A stretch of 13,862 nucleotides of DNA, taken from Draconibacterium sp. (lineage in GTDB: Bacteria; Bacteroidota; Bacteroidia; Bacteroidales; Prolixibacteraceae). The notes under the pieces are model-generated. The model did no database searches, had not been told where the DNA came from, and saw nothing but the letters and a program-made list of their open reading frames with translations. This document shows, piece after piece, positions 7,378 to 13,862 of the stretch (positions are counted from its first letter, which is position 1; each line of letters starts with the position of its first letter). The stretch spans positions 1 through 13,862 of the forward strand of contig WGCT01000136.1 of the NCBI GenBank assembly GCA_015493625.1, read 5' to 3'. The position numbers and the translations under genes are program-made.

Positions 7378-9255
7378 ATGAAAACTGTAATTCTTTTTTT
7401 ACTTATCCTTACCGGTATTTCCACAAATGCGCAGGTTGTCGATTCTCTTTGGATTAGAAATAATTATTCAAAAAAAGAGGTTTATATAACAATGCGCGAC
7501 GGTGTACGATTGTTTACATCGATTTACATTCCAAATAGTACCGAAGAGGAACACCCAATTTTGATGAGAAGAACTCCATACTCTTGTCGCCCTTACGGCA
7601 AAGATAAATTTCCTAAATTCTGGCGTAATTATCAAAAAGAGTATTTTAAAGAGGGTTATATTGTTGTTATTCAGGATGTGCGTGGAAGGTGGATGAGTGA
7701 GGGCGAATTTGTTGATGTGCGTCCGTTTAATGCGAGCAAAAAAGGGAAGGAGATTGATGAGTCGAGTGATACGTATGATACCATTGAATGGCTTTTAAAG
7801 AACATTGCGCACAACAATGGTAATGTTGGAGTATTTGGCATTTCCTATCCCGGGTTTTATTCAACAATGGCAGCGGCAAGCAATCACCCTGCGTTAAAAG
7901 CGGTGAGCCCGCAGGCACCGGTTACAAACTGGTTTATTGGCGACGATTTCCATCATAATGGTGCATTTATGATGATGGATGCATTTCATTTTTATTCTGT
8001 GTTAGGAAGTGGTTTTGGTGTCCCACATCCCAAACCGGTTTCGGTTGGGGCAAAATCTGTCGGGTTTCCTAATCGCGATAATTATAAGTTTTATCTCGAA
8101 GTGGGGGCAATAAAAAACCTCACAAAATTAACCGGCGACAGTATTGCTTTTTGGAATGAGTTGATAAGTCATCCGGATTATGATGAATGGTGGATGGCCC
8201 GGGACGCAAGAAATGCAACAAAAAATTTACATCCTGCCATGTTGTGGGTTGGCGGTTTGTTTGATGCAGAAGATTGCTGGGGTGCCTGGAATACATATAA
8301 AGCAGCAGAGAAGAATAATAAAGGCAAAGCTTTTAACAAAATTGTGGAAGGTCCGTGGTTTCATGGTCAATGGGCATACGATGACGGAACACATCTTGGA
8401 AATATTCAATTTGGTTCGAATACGAGTAAGTATTTTCAGCAAAATTTTGAGCTGTCATTTTTCAATTATTATCTGAAAGGGAAAGGAGATATTTCGAAAA
8501 TTGCAGAGGCAAATGTTTTTATTTCCGGCGAAAACAGATGGCATTCGTTTAAACAGTGGCCACCGGCAAATAAAGAAAATAAGACAATCTATTTTCAGCC
8601 AAACGGAAAACTCGACTGGGGAAAACCGGTTGTCAAAAACAGTTTTAGCGATTATGTTAGCGACCCTGCAAAACCGGTACCGTACGAAGAGAATGTACAC
8701 TTTAGGAGAACCAGAAATTATATGACTAACGACCAGCGGTTTGCTGCACGCCGGCCCGATGTACTTGTTTTCGAAACCGACACGTTAACCGAAGATTTAA
8801 CCGTTACCGGAAGTGTAATTGCCGATTTGGCAACCAGTATTTCGACTACCGATGCCGATTTTGTTGTAAAAATTATTGATGTTTTTCCCGATAACTTCAG
8901 TTATGAAACCGAAAAGAAGAAAAACAGTTATCCGATGGGAGGGTATCAGATGTTAGTTCGGGGAGAAGTATTTCGTGGGCGATACAGAAATAGTTTCCAA
9001 AAGCCGGTGGCATTTATTCCGGAGAAAATTGAAAATGTAAAATTCGAACTACCATCAATTGCGCATAAATTTAAAAAAGGGCACCGTTTAATGGTGCAGA
9101 TACAAAGCAGCTGGTTTCCGCTGGTTGATAGAAATCCGCAACAATTTATCGATATTTATCGTTGCAACAACGACGACTTTATAAAGAGTACAATTAAAAT
9201 TTATCACGATTCACAAAATTCATCGAAAATTATATTGCCTGTATTACAAGATTAA
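7378..9255 (+). CDS. Exported CocE/NonD-family (S15) serine hydrolase
   Basis: The 625-residue protein has a Sec signal peptide (MKTVILFLLILTGISTNAQ, cleavage near 19). It has the S15 / CocE-NonD layout: an alpha/beta-hydrolase domain (about 35-350, PF02129) with an inserted helical cap, then a C-terminal jelly-roll (about 385-620, PF08530). Catalytic residues are visible: nucleophile Ser156 in GISYPG, Asp296 in GGLFDAEDCW and His329 in GPWFHG. Spacing matches alpha-amino-acid ester hydrolases and cocaine esterase. Family knowledge: members cleave esters, amides or X-Pro dipeptides and acyl-transfer to amino groups; specificity cannot be read from sequence. In this locus, removing an ester or amide decoration from the substrate is plausible (inference); peptide or antibiotic hydrolysis is an alternative. 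A strong terminator follows. Confidence 0.92.
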   Translation: MKTVILFLLILTGISTNAQVVDSLWIRNNYSKKEVYITMRDGVRLFTSIYIPNSTEEEHPILMRRTPYSCRPYGKDKFPKFWRNYQKEYFKEGYIVVIQDVRGRWMSEGEFVDVRPFNASKKGKEIDESSDTYDTIEWLLKNIAHNNGNVGVFGISYPGFYSTMAAASNHPALKAVSPQAPVTNWFIGDDFHHNGAFMMMDAFHFYSVLGSGFGVPHPKPVSVGAKSVGFPNRDNYKFYLEVGAIKNLTKLTGDSIAFWNELISHPDYDEWWMARDARNATKNLHPAMLWVGGLFDAEDCWGAWNTYKAAEKNNKGKAFNKIVEGPWFHGQWAYDDGTHLGNIQFGSNTSKYFQQNFELSFFNYYLKGKGDISKIAEANVFISGENRWHSFKQWPPANKENKTIYFQPNGKLDWGKPVVKNSFSDYVSDPAKPVPYEENVHFRRTRNYMTNDQRFAARRPDVLVFETDTLTEDLTVTGSVIADLATSISTTDADFVVKIIDVFPDNFSYETEKKKNSYPMGGYQMLVRGEVFRGRYRNSFQKPVAFIPEKIENVKFELPSIAHKFKKGHRLMVQIQSSWFPLVDRNPQQFIDIYRCNNDDFIKSTIKIYHDSQNSSKIILPVLQD

Positions 9256-9281
9256 AAACGGTGGAAATCCTTTTCTTAAAT

Positions 9282-9317
9282 AAAAATCCGTATTGAAACA
9301 GTTCAATACGGATTTTT
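9282..9317. terminator. Bidirectional intrinsic terminator
   Basis: A perfect 16-bp inverted repeat (9282-9297 and 9302-9317) with a 4-nt loop is flanked by an A-tract on the left and a T-tract on the right, so it can end transcription both ways. It lies between the convergent hydrolase gene (stop at 9255) and dapL (stop at 9355), exactly where a shared terminator is expected. Confidence 0.92.
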
Positions 9318-9324
9318 TACTTCT

Positions 9325-9354
9325 CCCCGCCGGGGATTTCGGGAGGGACTTCCC
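9325..9354. repeat. Short GC-rich palindromic patch beside the dapL stop
   Basis: CCCCG-C-CGGGG at 9325-9335 is a perfect palindrome around one base. GGGA-CT-TCCC at 9345-9354 is a second small hairpin. The patch is much richer in G+C than the rest of this AT-rich window. It lies between the dapL stop codon and the terminator, so it would be in the dapL 3' untranslated region. Function unknown. Confidence 0.45.
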
Positions 9355-10584
9355 TTAACTCAAATTTTTAATCCGTTCCATGGCTTCAATTACATTTTCG
9401 CGGTCGGCAAAAGCCGAAAAGCGGAAATATCCTTCGCCGGCAGGGCCAAATCCCGAGCCGGGCGTTCCTACAACATTCGCTTCGTTCAACACTTTATCGA
9501 AGAAATCCCACGAGCTCATTCCATCTTTTGTTTTTACCCAAACGTATGGCGAGTTTTCGCCGCCATAAACTTCGTAATCCATTTCGCGCATGCTCTCGCG
9601 CATTATTTTAGCGTTGCCAAGATAGTAGGTAATTGTATCGGCCACCTCTTTTTTACCTTCTTCCGAAAAAGTAGCTGCTGCCGCTTTTTGTACGGGATAC
9701 GAAACCCCGTTAAATTTTGTCGATTGGCGACGGTTCCAAAGTGGTTTTACCGGATACGATTTTCCGTCAGCACCAAAGGCTTCCAACTCGTTGGGAACAA
9801 CGGTGTATGCACAACGTGTTCCGGTAAATCCGGCTGTTTTCGAGAAACTGCGAAATTCAATCGCCACTTTTTTCGCTCCTTCAATTTCGTAAATCGAATG
9901 CGGAATATTGTCGTCGGTAATAAATGCCTCGTAAGCGGCATCGAAAAGAATGATGCTTTTATGTTCCAGTGCATAATCGACCCACTTTTTTAACTCTGCT
10001 TTTGTGGCAACCGTTCCGGTGGGATTGTTGGGGTAGCACAAGAAAATAAGGTCGGGAACCTGATTGGGAAAATCGGGAACAAAATTATTTTCGATGGTAC
10101 ACGGCATATAAATAATCCCGTCGTAATACCCGTTTGCTTTGCACGCTCCGGTTTTACCGGCCATAACAGTTGTATCTACATAAACCGGATAACTGGGGTC
10201 GCATATGGCAATTTTATTGTCGTTGCCAAAAATATCCTGAATATTTCCGGTGTCGCTTTTCGAGCCGTCGGAAACAAAAATCTCGTCGGCCGAAATTTCT
10301 ACGCCATTTTTCTGATATGCATTTTCGGCAATTGCTTCGCGTAAAAAACCGTACCCCTGCTCGGGCCCGTAACCTCTAAAAGTTTCGCTGTTTGCCATCT
10401 CTTCAACACCCGCGTGAAACGCTTTTATAATGGCTGGCGACAATGGTTTCGTCACATCGCCAATACCCATTTTAATCACTTTCTTGTTGGGGTTAGCAGC
10501 CATAAATTCGTTCACCCGCCGCCCTATTTCGGGGAAAAGATAACCCGCCTGAAGTTTCAGGTAATTTTTGTTAATTAATGCCAT
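9355..10584 (-). CDS. dapL: LL-diaminopimelate aminotransferase
   Basis: The 409-residue protein has the length and pattern of DapL (EC 2.6.1.83), a fold-type I PLP aminotransferase of the cytoplasm. It converts tetrahydrodipicolinate and glutamate directly to LL-diaminopimelate and 2-oxoglutarate, bypassing the succinylase, acetylase and dehydrogenase routes. Seen: an N-terminal [29 protein letters not shown] (41-50); [17 protein letters not shown], diagnostic for Dap[11 protein letters not shown] (105-114); YPNNPTG (184-190); the PLP-contacting DAAY at 215-218; and the Schiff-base lysine Lys249 in [12 protein letters not shown]. All expected residues are present. LL-DAP needs DapF to become meso-DAP; the dapF-like gene lies across the nucleotidyltransferase gene, transcribed divergently. 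The terminator at 9282-9317 ends this transcript. Confidence 0.97.
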   Translation of the reverse strand: MALINKNYLKLQAGYLFPEIGRRVNEFMAANPNKKVIKMGIGDVTKPLSPAIIKAFHAGVEEMANSETFRGYGPEQGYGFLREAIAENAYQKNGVEISADEIFVSDGSKSDTGNIQDIFGNDNKIAICDPSYPVYVDTTVMAGKTGACKANGYYDGIIYMPCTIENNFVPDFPNQVPDLIFLCYPNNPTGTVATKAELKKWVDYALEHKSIILFDAAYEAFITDDNIPHSIYEIEGAKKVAIEFRSFSKTAGFTGTRCAYTVVPNELEAFGADGKSYPVKPLWNRRQSTKFNGVSYPVQKAAAATFSEEGKKEVADTITYYLGNAKIMRESMREMDYEVYGGENSPYVWVKTKDGMSSWDFFDKVLNEANVVGTPGSGFGPAGEGYFRFSAFADRENVIEAMERIKNLS

Positions 10585-10671
10585 ATTCTATTTTATGTTG
10601 TTTTTGATAACTATTTTTAATTCAGGGAGTTTATTCTGACTACACCAATATTTTCTAAACAATCCAAATCT

Positions 10672-10974
10672 TTAATCAACATAAATAGCTTCGTTTAGAA
10701 TTCGGTTTTTGTATCTTGTCTTAATATATTTCTCACGACATAAATCCACGTCAACTTTCAGGTTTTCCCTAAAAAACTGTTTAACAGCAATTTTAATGTC
10801 GTATAAATTATTGGTATTCTCTTCGAATTCAACAATCAAATCAATATCCGAAATATCGGTTTGTTCTTTTCTTGCATACGAACCAAACAATCCAATTTTA
10901 GTGATATGAAATTTATCTTGAAGCATAGGTTTATTCTTCGAGATAAAGCTTAATATTTGTTTTTGCGTGTACAT
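10672..10974 (-). CDS. MntA-like minimal nucleotidyltransferase, no HepT partner visible
   Basis: With the ATG at 10974 the protein is 100 residues, the usual size for COG1669/MntA-type minimal nucleotidyltransferases. Seen: GLFGSYARKEQTDISDIDL (28-46), with the GSxAR signature and metal-binding Asp43 and Asp45, and a third carboxylate at Asp77 in KVDVDL. Family knowledge: MntA proteins are antitoxins that AMPylate a HEPN-domain toxin, HepT, normally encoded next to them. Here only 87 bp separate this gene from dapL, and the other neighbour is dapF, so no HepT is present; an orphan antitoxin or another nucleotidyl-transfer role is possible. An upstream in-frame ATG at 11031 would add 19 residues, but a TAnnTTTG box lies inside that extension, so 10974 is preferred. 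Confidence 0.85.
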   Translation of the reverse strand: MYTQKQILSFISKNKPMLQDKFHITKIGLFGSYARKEQTDISDIDLIVEFEENTNNLYDIKIAVKQFFRENLKVDVDLCREKYIKTRYKNRILNEAIYVD

Positions 10975-10982
10975 TATTAATG

Positions 10983-10990
10983 CAAATTTA
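10983..10990 (-). promoter_or_regulatory. Candidate -7 element deciding the nucleotidyltransferase start
   Basis: The reverse strand reads TAAATTTG, an exact TAnnTTTG match ending 8 nt before the ATG at 10974. Transcription would start at or just before that ATG, giving a leaderless or nearly leaderless mRNA and excluding the longer reading from 11031. No convincing -33 TTTG at normal spacing was found. Confidence 0.4.
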
Positions 10991-11052
10991 CGAATAAATT
11001 TTTCAGTTATGGAATTCAATATTTTATACAACTAAAATTCACTTTAGATTAA

Positions 11053-11060
11053 TACATTTG
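11053..11060 (+). promoter_or_regulatory. Candidate -7 element for the dapF-like operon
   Basis: TACATTTG matches TAnnTTTG exactly and lies 22 nt before the dapF-like ATG at 11083, similar to the arrangement seen at 840-847. A -33 TTTG at proper distance was not evident. Confidence 0.4.
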
Positions 11061-11082
11061 TATTCGAGATAAAAATAAAACT

Positions 11083-11943
11083 ATGCAAAACTTTTTTGTA
11101 AAATCGCACGGATTGGGAAACGATTATATTGTTTTAAATGAAGAGAGAATCGATTTTAAATTAACTGAAAAAGCCATCATTAAAATTTGTGATGTTCACT
11201 ACGGAATTGGCTCCGATGGAATATTGCTGAAAGTACCAAGTGAACACGCCGATTTCGGGTTGCGGATTTTAAATCCCGACGGCTCGGAAGCAGAAAAGAG
11301 TGGAAACGGCCTGCGCATTTTTGCCAAATATCTGTACGACTATAAATATACTGCCGAAAAAAGCTTTACCATTGAAACTCCCGGCGGACTGGTACGTGCC
11401 GAAATTATTGAGGCAAAAAACGAAAAGGCATTCACCATAAAAGTGGAGATGGGGAGGGCAATTTTCGAATCGGAAAAAGTTCCGGTAATTTGCGAGGCCG
11501 GCGAGTGCATCGACCAAACTCTAAATCTGGAATACCGCGATTACCAAATAAATTGTGTGTCGGTGGGAAACCCGCACTGCGTGGTTTTAAAAGATGAGTT
11601 GGATGTAGATGAGATTATGACTTTTGGCTCGCAGATTGAAAATCATAAGATTTTTCCGAACAGGATAAACGTACAGTTTGCAAAAGTAATTTCGCCCACC
11701 GAAGTCGAAATTTTAATTTGGGAGCGCGGTGCCGGCTGGACTTTGGCATCGGGAAGCTCGTCGTGTGCGGTGGCGTGTGTGGTTGTAAAACATGGGCTAA
11801 CAGAACGTAACCTGACCATTAAAATGCCGGGCGGTGAGCTAAAAATTGAAATTGATACCAATTGGAATATTGAAATGACCGGCGAAGTTCGCGAAATTGC
11901 ATCTGGAATTTTAAGCAACGAACTGATAAACAGTGACATTTAG
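11083..11943 (+). CDS. dapF: Diaminopimelate epimerase homologue with both catalytic cysteines replaced by serine
   Basis: The 286-residue protein has the full two-lobed DapF pattern: KSHGLGNDYIVL (7-18), YGIGSDGIL (40-48), NPDGSEAEKSGNGLR (64-78), SVGNPHCVV, NRINVQF and ERGAGWTLASGSSSCAVA. Family knowledge: DapF (EC 5.1.1.7) interconverts LL- and meso-diaminopimelate using two cysteines as general acid and base, in NxDGSExxxCGNG and GxTxACGTG. Here residue 73 is Ser (codon AGT at 11299) and residue 223 is Ser (TCG at 11749); the second motif also reads GSS instead of GTG. Substrate-binding Asn, Arg and Glu positions look intact and the frame is clean, so it is not an obvious pseudogene. Its place beside dapL argues for a diaminopimelate substrate, yet standard two-cysteine chemistry is impossible. 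Either a variant epimerase or a related function; symbol by homology only. Confidence 0.85.
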   Translation: MQNFFVKSHGLGNDYIVLNEERIDFKLTEKAIIKICDVHYGIGSDGILLKVPSEHADFGLRILNPDGSEAEKSGNGLRIFAKYLYDYKYTAEKSFTIETPGGLVRAEIIEAKNEKAFTIKVEMGRAIFESEKVPVICEAGECIDQTLNLEYRDYQINCVSVGNPHCVVLKDELDVDEIMTFGSQIENHKIFPNRINVQFAKVISPTEVEILIWERGAGWTLASGSSSCAVACVVVKHGLTERNLTIKMPGGELKIEIDTNWNIEMTGEVREIASGILSNELINSDI

Positions 11944-12025
11944 AAATACTGAATGCAAGAGATGAATAAAAAACAAAACTTCTGCTTTCCTATAAAAATC
12001 TAATGTCTAACAGTCAATAAAAAAA

Positions 12026-12937
12026 ATGATGAAGATACCGCAAAAAATAAAGCCCGATTCAAAAATAAGAATTATCTCTCCGGCAGGGAAGATTGAGAAG
12101 TCGAAAGTTCTTCCGGCTGTAAAATGGCTCGAGAATAAAGGTTACCTTGTTGAGTTGGGGCAGTATGTTTTTGCGCAACATTTTCAGTTTGCCGGAACCG
12201 ACGAGCAGCGGTTGCACGATTTGCAAACCGCTTTCGATGACCCCGAAACCGATGTAATAATTTGCTCGCGTGGCGGTTACGGAACCGTGCGGATTATTGA
12301 TAAAATTGATTTCACAAAATTTTTACAACACCCCAAATGGCTGGTTGGGTTTAGCGATATTACTGCACTTCATTTGGCACTTCATAAAAAAGAGATTGCA
12401 ACGGCACACGCTGCAATGCCTGCTTCTTTTTTCGATAAAAGCGGCACTCCAAATCAAAATCTCGATTTATTGATGAGTTTGCTAAGCGGGGAGAATCTCA
12501 CCTATTCGTTCCGAAATACTATTTTTAACCGGACAGGAGATGTTACTGCCGAAATAATTGGAGGAAACCTGTCGATTATAGCAAGTTTGCTGGGCACCAA
12601 ATTTGAACCCGATACCGACGGTAAAATTCTTTTCCTCGAAGATGTTGATGAATACCTCTATCACATCGACCGACTGATACACCAGTTAAAACTGGCTGGT
12701 AAATTCGATAAATTGGCCGGACTTATTTTGGGCAATTTCACGGCAATAAAAGACAACGATTCTCCTTTTGGACAAACTGTTGAAGAGATTATTTCGGCAG
12801 CTGTTAAAGATTATAGTTTCCCGGTATGCTTTGGGTTTCAGGCAGGACACGACAACGTTAACAAAGCACTTATTTTTGGCGAAAAATGGGAGCTGAATGT
12901 TACCAAAACCGAAACAACTTTAAATTGTAAACGCTAA
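12026..12937 (+). CDS. ldcA: LD-carboxypeptidase (muramoyltetrapeptide carboxypeptidase), peptidase family S66
   Basis: The 303-residue protein has no signal peptide, fitting the cytoplasmic LdcA family (PF02016 plus PF17676). It removes the terminal D-alanine from recycled murein tetrapeptides by cutting an L-D bond at diaminopimelate. Seen: IRIISPAGKIEKS near the N-terminus, SRGGYGTVRIID (81-92), the nucleophile Ser110 in VGFSDITALH, Glu205 in FLEDVDEYLYHIDR and His275 in GFQAGH. The Ser-Glu-His triad and spacing match characterised S66 enzymes. MccF-type microcin peptidases share the fold; the LdcA role is favoured by the dapF-dapL neighbourhood. The next gene starts immediately at the stop codon, indicating co-transcription. 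Two consecutive ATGs (12026 and 12029) could each be the start. Confidence 0.93.
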   Translation: MMKIPQKIKPDSKIRIISPAGKIEKSKVLPAVKWLENKGYLVELGQYVFAQHFQFAGTDEQRLHDLQTAFDDPETDVIICSRGGYGTVRIIDKIDFTKFLQHPKWLVGFSDITALHLALHKKEIATAHAAMPASFFDKSGTPNQNLDLLMSLLSGENLTYSFRNTIFNRTGDVTAEIIGGNLSIIASLLGTKFEPDTDGKILFLEDVDEYLYHIDRLIHQLKLAGKFDKLAGLILGNFTAIKDNDSPFGQTVEEIISAAVKDYSFPVCFGFQAGHDNVNKALIFGEKWELNVTKTETTLNCKR

Positions 12938-13300
12938 ATGGCTACCGCTCGCGAAATAGGAATTATGGGTGAAAAGCTGGCACAACAGCATTTGCGTAGA
13001 CTGGGGTACAACATTCTTGAAACAAATTGGCATTTTGGTCATTTAGAGTTAGATATTGTTGCACAAGATGGAAATGAACTGGTAATTGTTGAAGTAAAAT
13101 CGCGAAGTGGAATCCGGTACGAGCACCCCTCGGAAGCGGTTACCAATTCAAAAATAAAACGGATTGTTGAAGCTGCCGATGCATATATTCAGGAAAACGA
13201 TATTGAAATTGAAACCCGTTTCGATGTGATTACAGTAATCTTTTTCGGGCAAAATCACGAGCTTGAACATTTTAAAGATGCCTTTTATCCAACTCTGTAA
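12938..13300 (+). CDS. yraN: YraN family (UPF0102) nuclease-fold protein
   Basis: The 120-residue protein matches UPF0102 (PF02021) in length and motifs. Seen: the N-terminal GIMGEKLAQQHLRRLGY (8-24), then a restriction-endonuclease-like core with HLELDIVAQDG followed by LVIVEVKSR, that is the E...D...ExK metal-site arrangement of Holliday-junction-resolvase-like folds, then the KIKRIVEAADAYI helix. Family knowledge: YraN proteins are widespread with no firmly assigned function; a DNA-processing nuclease role is suspected from fold. The ATG directly follows the ldcA stop codon (TAA-ATG), so translation is probably coupled. Predicted cytoplasmic. Confidence 0.93.
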   Translation: MATAREIGIMGEKLAQQHLRRLGYNILETNWHFGHLELDIVAQDGNELVIVEVKSRSGIRYEHPSEAVTNSKIKRIVEAADAYIQENDIEIETRFDVITVIFFGQNHELEHFKDAFYPTL

Positions 13301-13310
13301 TCAGGTAAAA

Positions 13311-13328
13311 ATTGATTGAAGAATCAAT
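13311..13328 (+). terminator. Possible weak terminator after yraN
   Basis: ATTGATT (13311-13317) and AATCAAT (13322-13328) form a 7-bp stem with a GAAG loop, followed within a few bases by a T-rich stretch (13332-13342). The stem has only one G-C pair, so it is weak. Its position 10 nt after the yraN stop fits the end of the dapF-ldcA-yraN transcript. Confidence 0.35.
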
Positions 13329-13429
13329 ATCATTTTGTTTTTAATTTCATTCGACTATTTTTATACACAATTCAGATAGGTTCTCAGATAAGCTATTTGG
13401 TTTGAGTTTATATTATTGAAAAGTGCAGA

Positions 13430-13774
13430 ATGAATATTGAAGAATTGCGAGATTATTGTCTGACGATGAAAGGAGTTACCGAGAGTTTTCCTTTCGACGA
13501 AACCACACTGGTTTTTAAAGTGGCCGGTAAAATGTTTTGTCTTACCGATTTGGAGGATAGTTTTGGCATAAATATAAAAAACAGTCCGGAGAAAAACATT
13601 GAACTCAGAGAACAATACAACGCGGTAAAGCCCGGTTTCCACATGAGTAAAAAACACTGGAACTCGGTTGATATCGACGGTTCAATCTCTGACGAGTTAC
13701 TAAAACAGTGGCTTAACGAATCGTATGAATTGGTCGTAAAAGGGCTCACAAAAAAGCAGCGCGAAGAGTTGTAG
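13430..13774 (+). CDS. MmcQ/YjbR family protein
   Basis: The 114-residue protein matches the MmcQ/YjbR family (PF04237, CyaY-like fold) in length and pattern. Seen: MNIEELRDYCLTMKGVTESFPFD at the start (split here as MNIEELRDYCLTMK and GVTESFPFD), VFKVAGKMFCLTDLED, an ELREQYNAVKPGFHMSKKHWNSV block, and a C-terminal LLKQWLNESYELVVKGL helix ending in TKKQREEL. Family knowledge: members are described as predicted DNA-binding proteins with a double-wing motif; the physiological role is largely unknown. A 129-bp spacer and the weak hairpin at 13311-13328 suggest its own transcription rather than strict membership of the dapF operon. Confidence 0.92.
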   Translation: MNIEELRDYCLTMKGVTESFPFDETTLVFKVAGKMFCLTDLEDSFGINIKNSPEKNIELREQYNAVKPGFHMSKKHWNSVDIDGSISDELLKQWLNESYELVVKGLTKKQREEL

Positions 13775-13862
13775 AAAAGATAAAATTAAAACGAATTTGA
13801 AATAATATTCACGATAAAAGAGGTTTACAGAAAACCAAAAAGTTATAATTTAGAAACAATGT

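Noticed and set aside
10975..11031. N-terminal extension of the nucleotidyltransferase to the ATG at 11031
   Set aside because: It contains an exact TAnnTTTG box just before the internal ATG, and the 100-residue form matches the family's size.
11083..11943. dapF-like gene as a decayed pseudogene
   Set aside because: The frame is full length and all non-cysteine motifs are conserved, which argues for selection rather than decay.
13859..13861. ATG at the extreme right edge as the start of another gene
   Set aside because: Only four bases of it are visible; nothing supports coding.

Overview
The window reads as an AT-rich chromosomal segment of a Bacteroidota bacterium, most likely of the class Bacteroidia (Marinilabiliales/Prolixibacteraceae-like). 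This rests on three things. Several starts are preceded by the Bacteroidetes-type -7 element TAnnTTTG, with little Shine-Dalgarno signal. Lysine synthesis uses dapL. The left half has the ThuA / DUF6807 / Gfo-Idh-MocA gene mix typical of glycan-degrading Bacteroidota. The taxonomic call is inference from gene content; no rRNA or tRNA gene was seen.

Left half (1-9255), a probable catabolic locus. An AraC-family regulator, cut by the window start, lies divergent from a plus-strand gene series. The series encodes a uroporphyrinogen-decarboxylase-fold methyltransferase-like protein, an exported DUF6807 ('PmoA-like') protein, an exported ThuA-domain protein, a Tat-exported Gfo/Idh/MocA oxidoreductase, a lipoprotein Gfo/Idh/MocA homologue with an Oxidoreduct_C-type C-terminus, and an exported CocE/NonD (S15) serine hydrolase. 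Five of the six carry export signals, so most of the chemistry probably happens in the periplasm. The set suggests oxidation and cleavage of an unusual glycoside or ester/ether-decorated carbohydrate. No SusC/D, glycoside hydrolase or polysaccharide lyase is present, so the substrate cannot be named. A 374-bp gap (5532-5905) splits the series. It holds an imperfect long inverted repeat that encloses an octamer tandem repeat, and a candidate promoter follows it.

Right half (9256-13862), amino-acid and cell-wall housekeeping. A strong bidirectional hairpin terminator separates the hydrolase gene from convergent dapL (LL-diaminopimelate aminotransferase). A small orphan MntA-like nucleotidyltransferase lies between dapL and the divergent dapF-like gene. 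Then come ldcA (LD-carboxypeptidase, S66), yraN and an MmcQ/YjbR-family gene. DapL, DapF and LdcA would make and recycle diaminopimelate for peptidoglycan.

The most striking observation is that the DapF-like protein has serine at both catalytic cysteine positions (residues 73 and 223) while the rest of the active-site framework is intact. Other points of interest are the His-x-Asp...Cys variant of the methyltransferase zinc motif in the UroD-like protein, the degenerate Rossmann motif in the lipoprotein oxidoreductase, and the inverted-repeat element.
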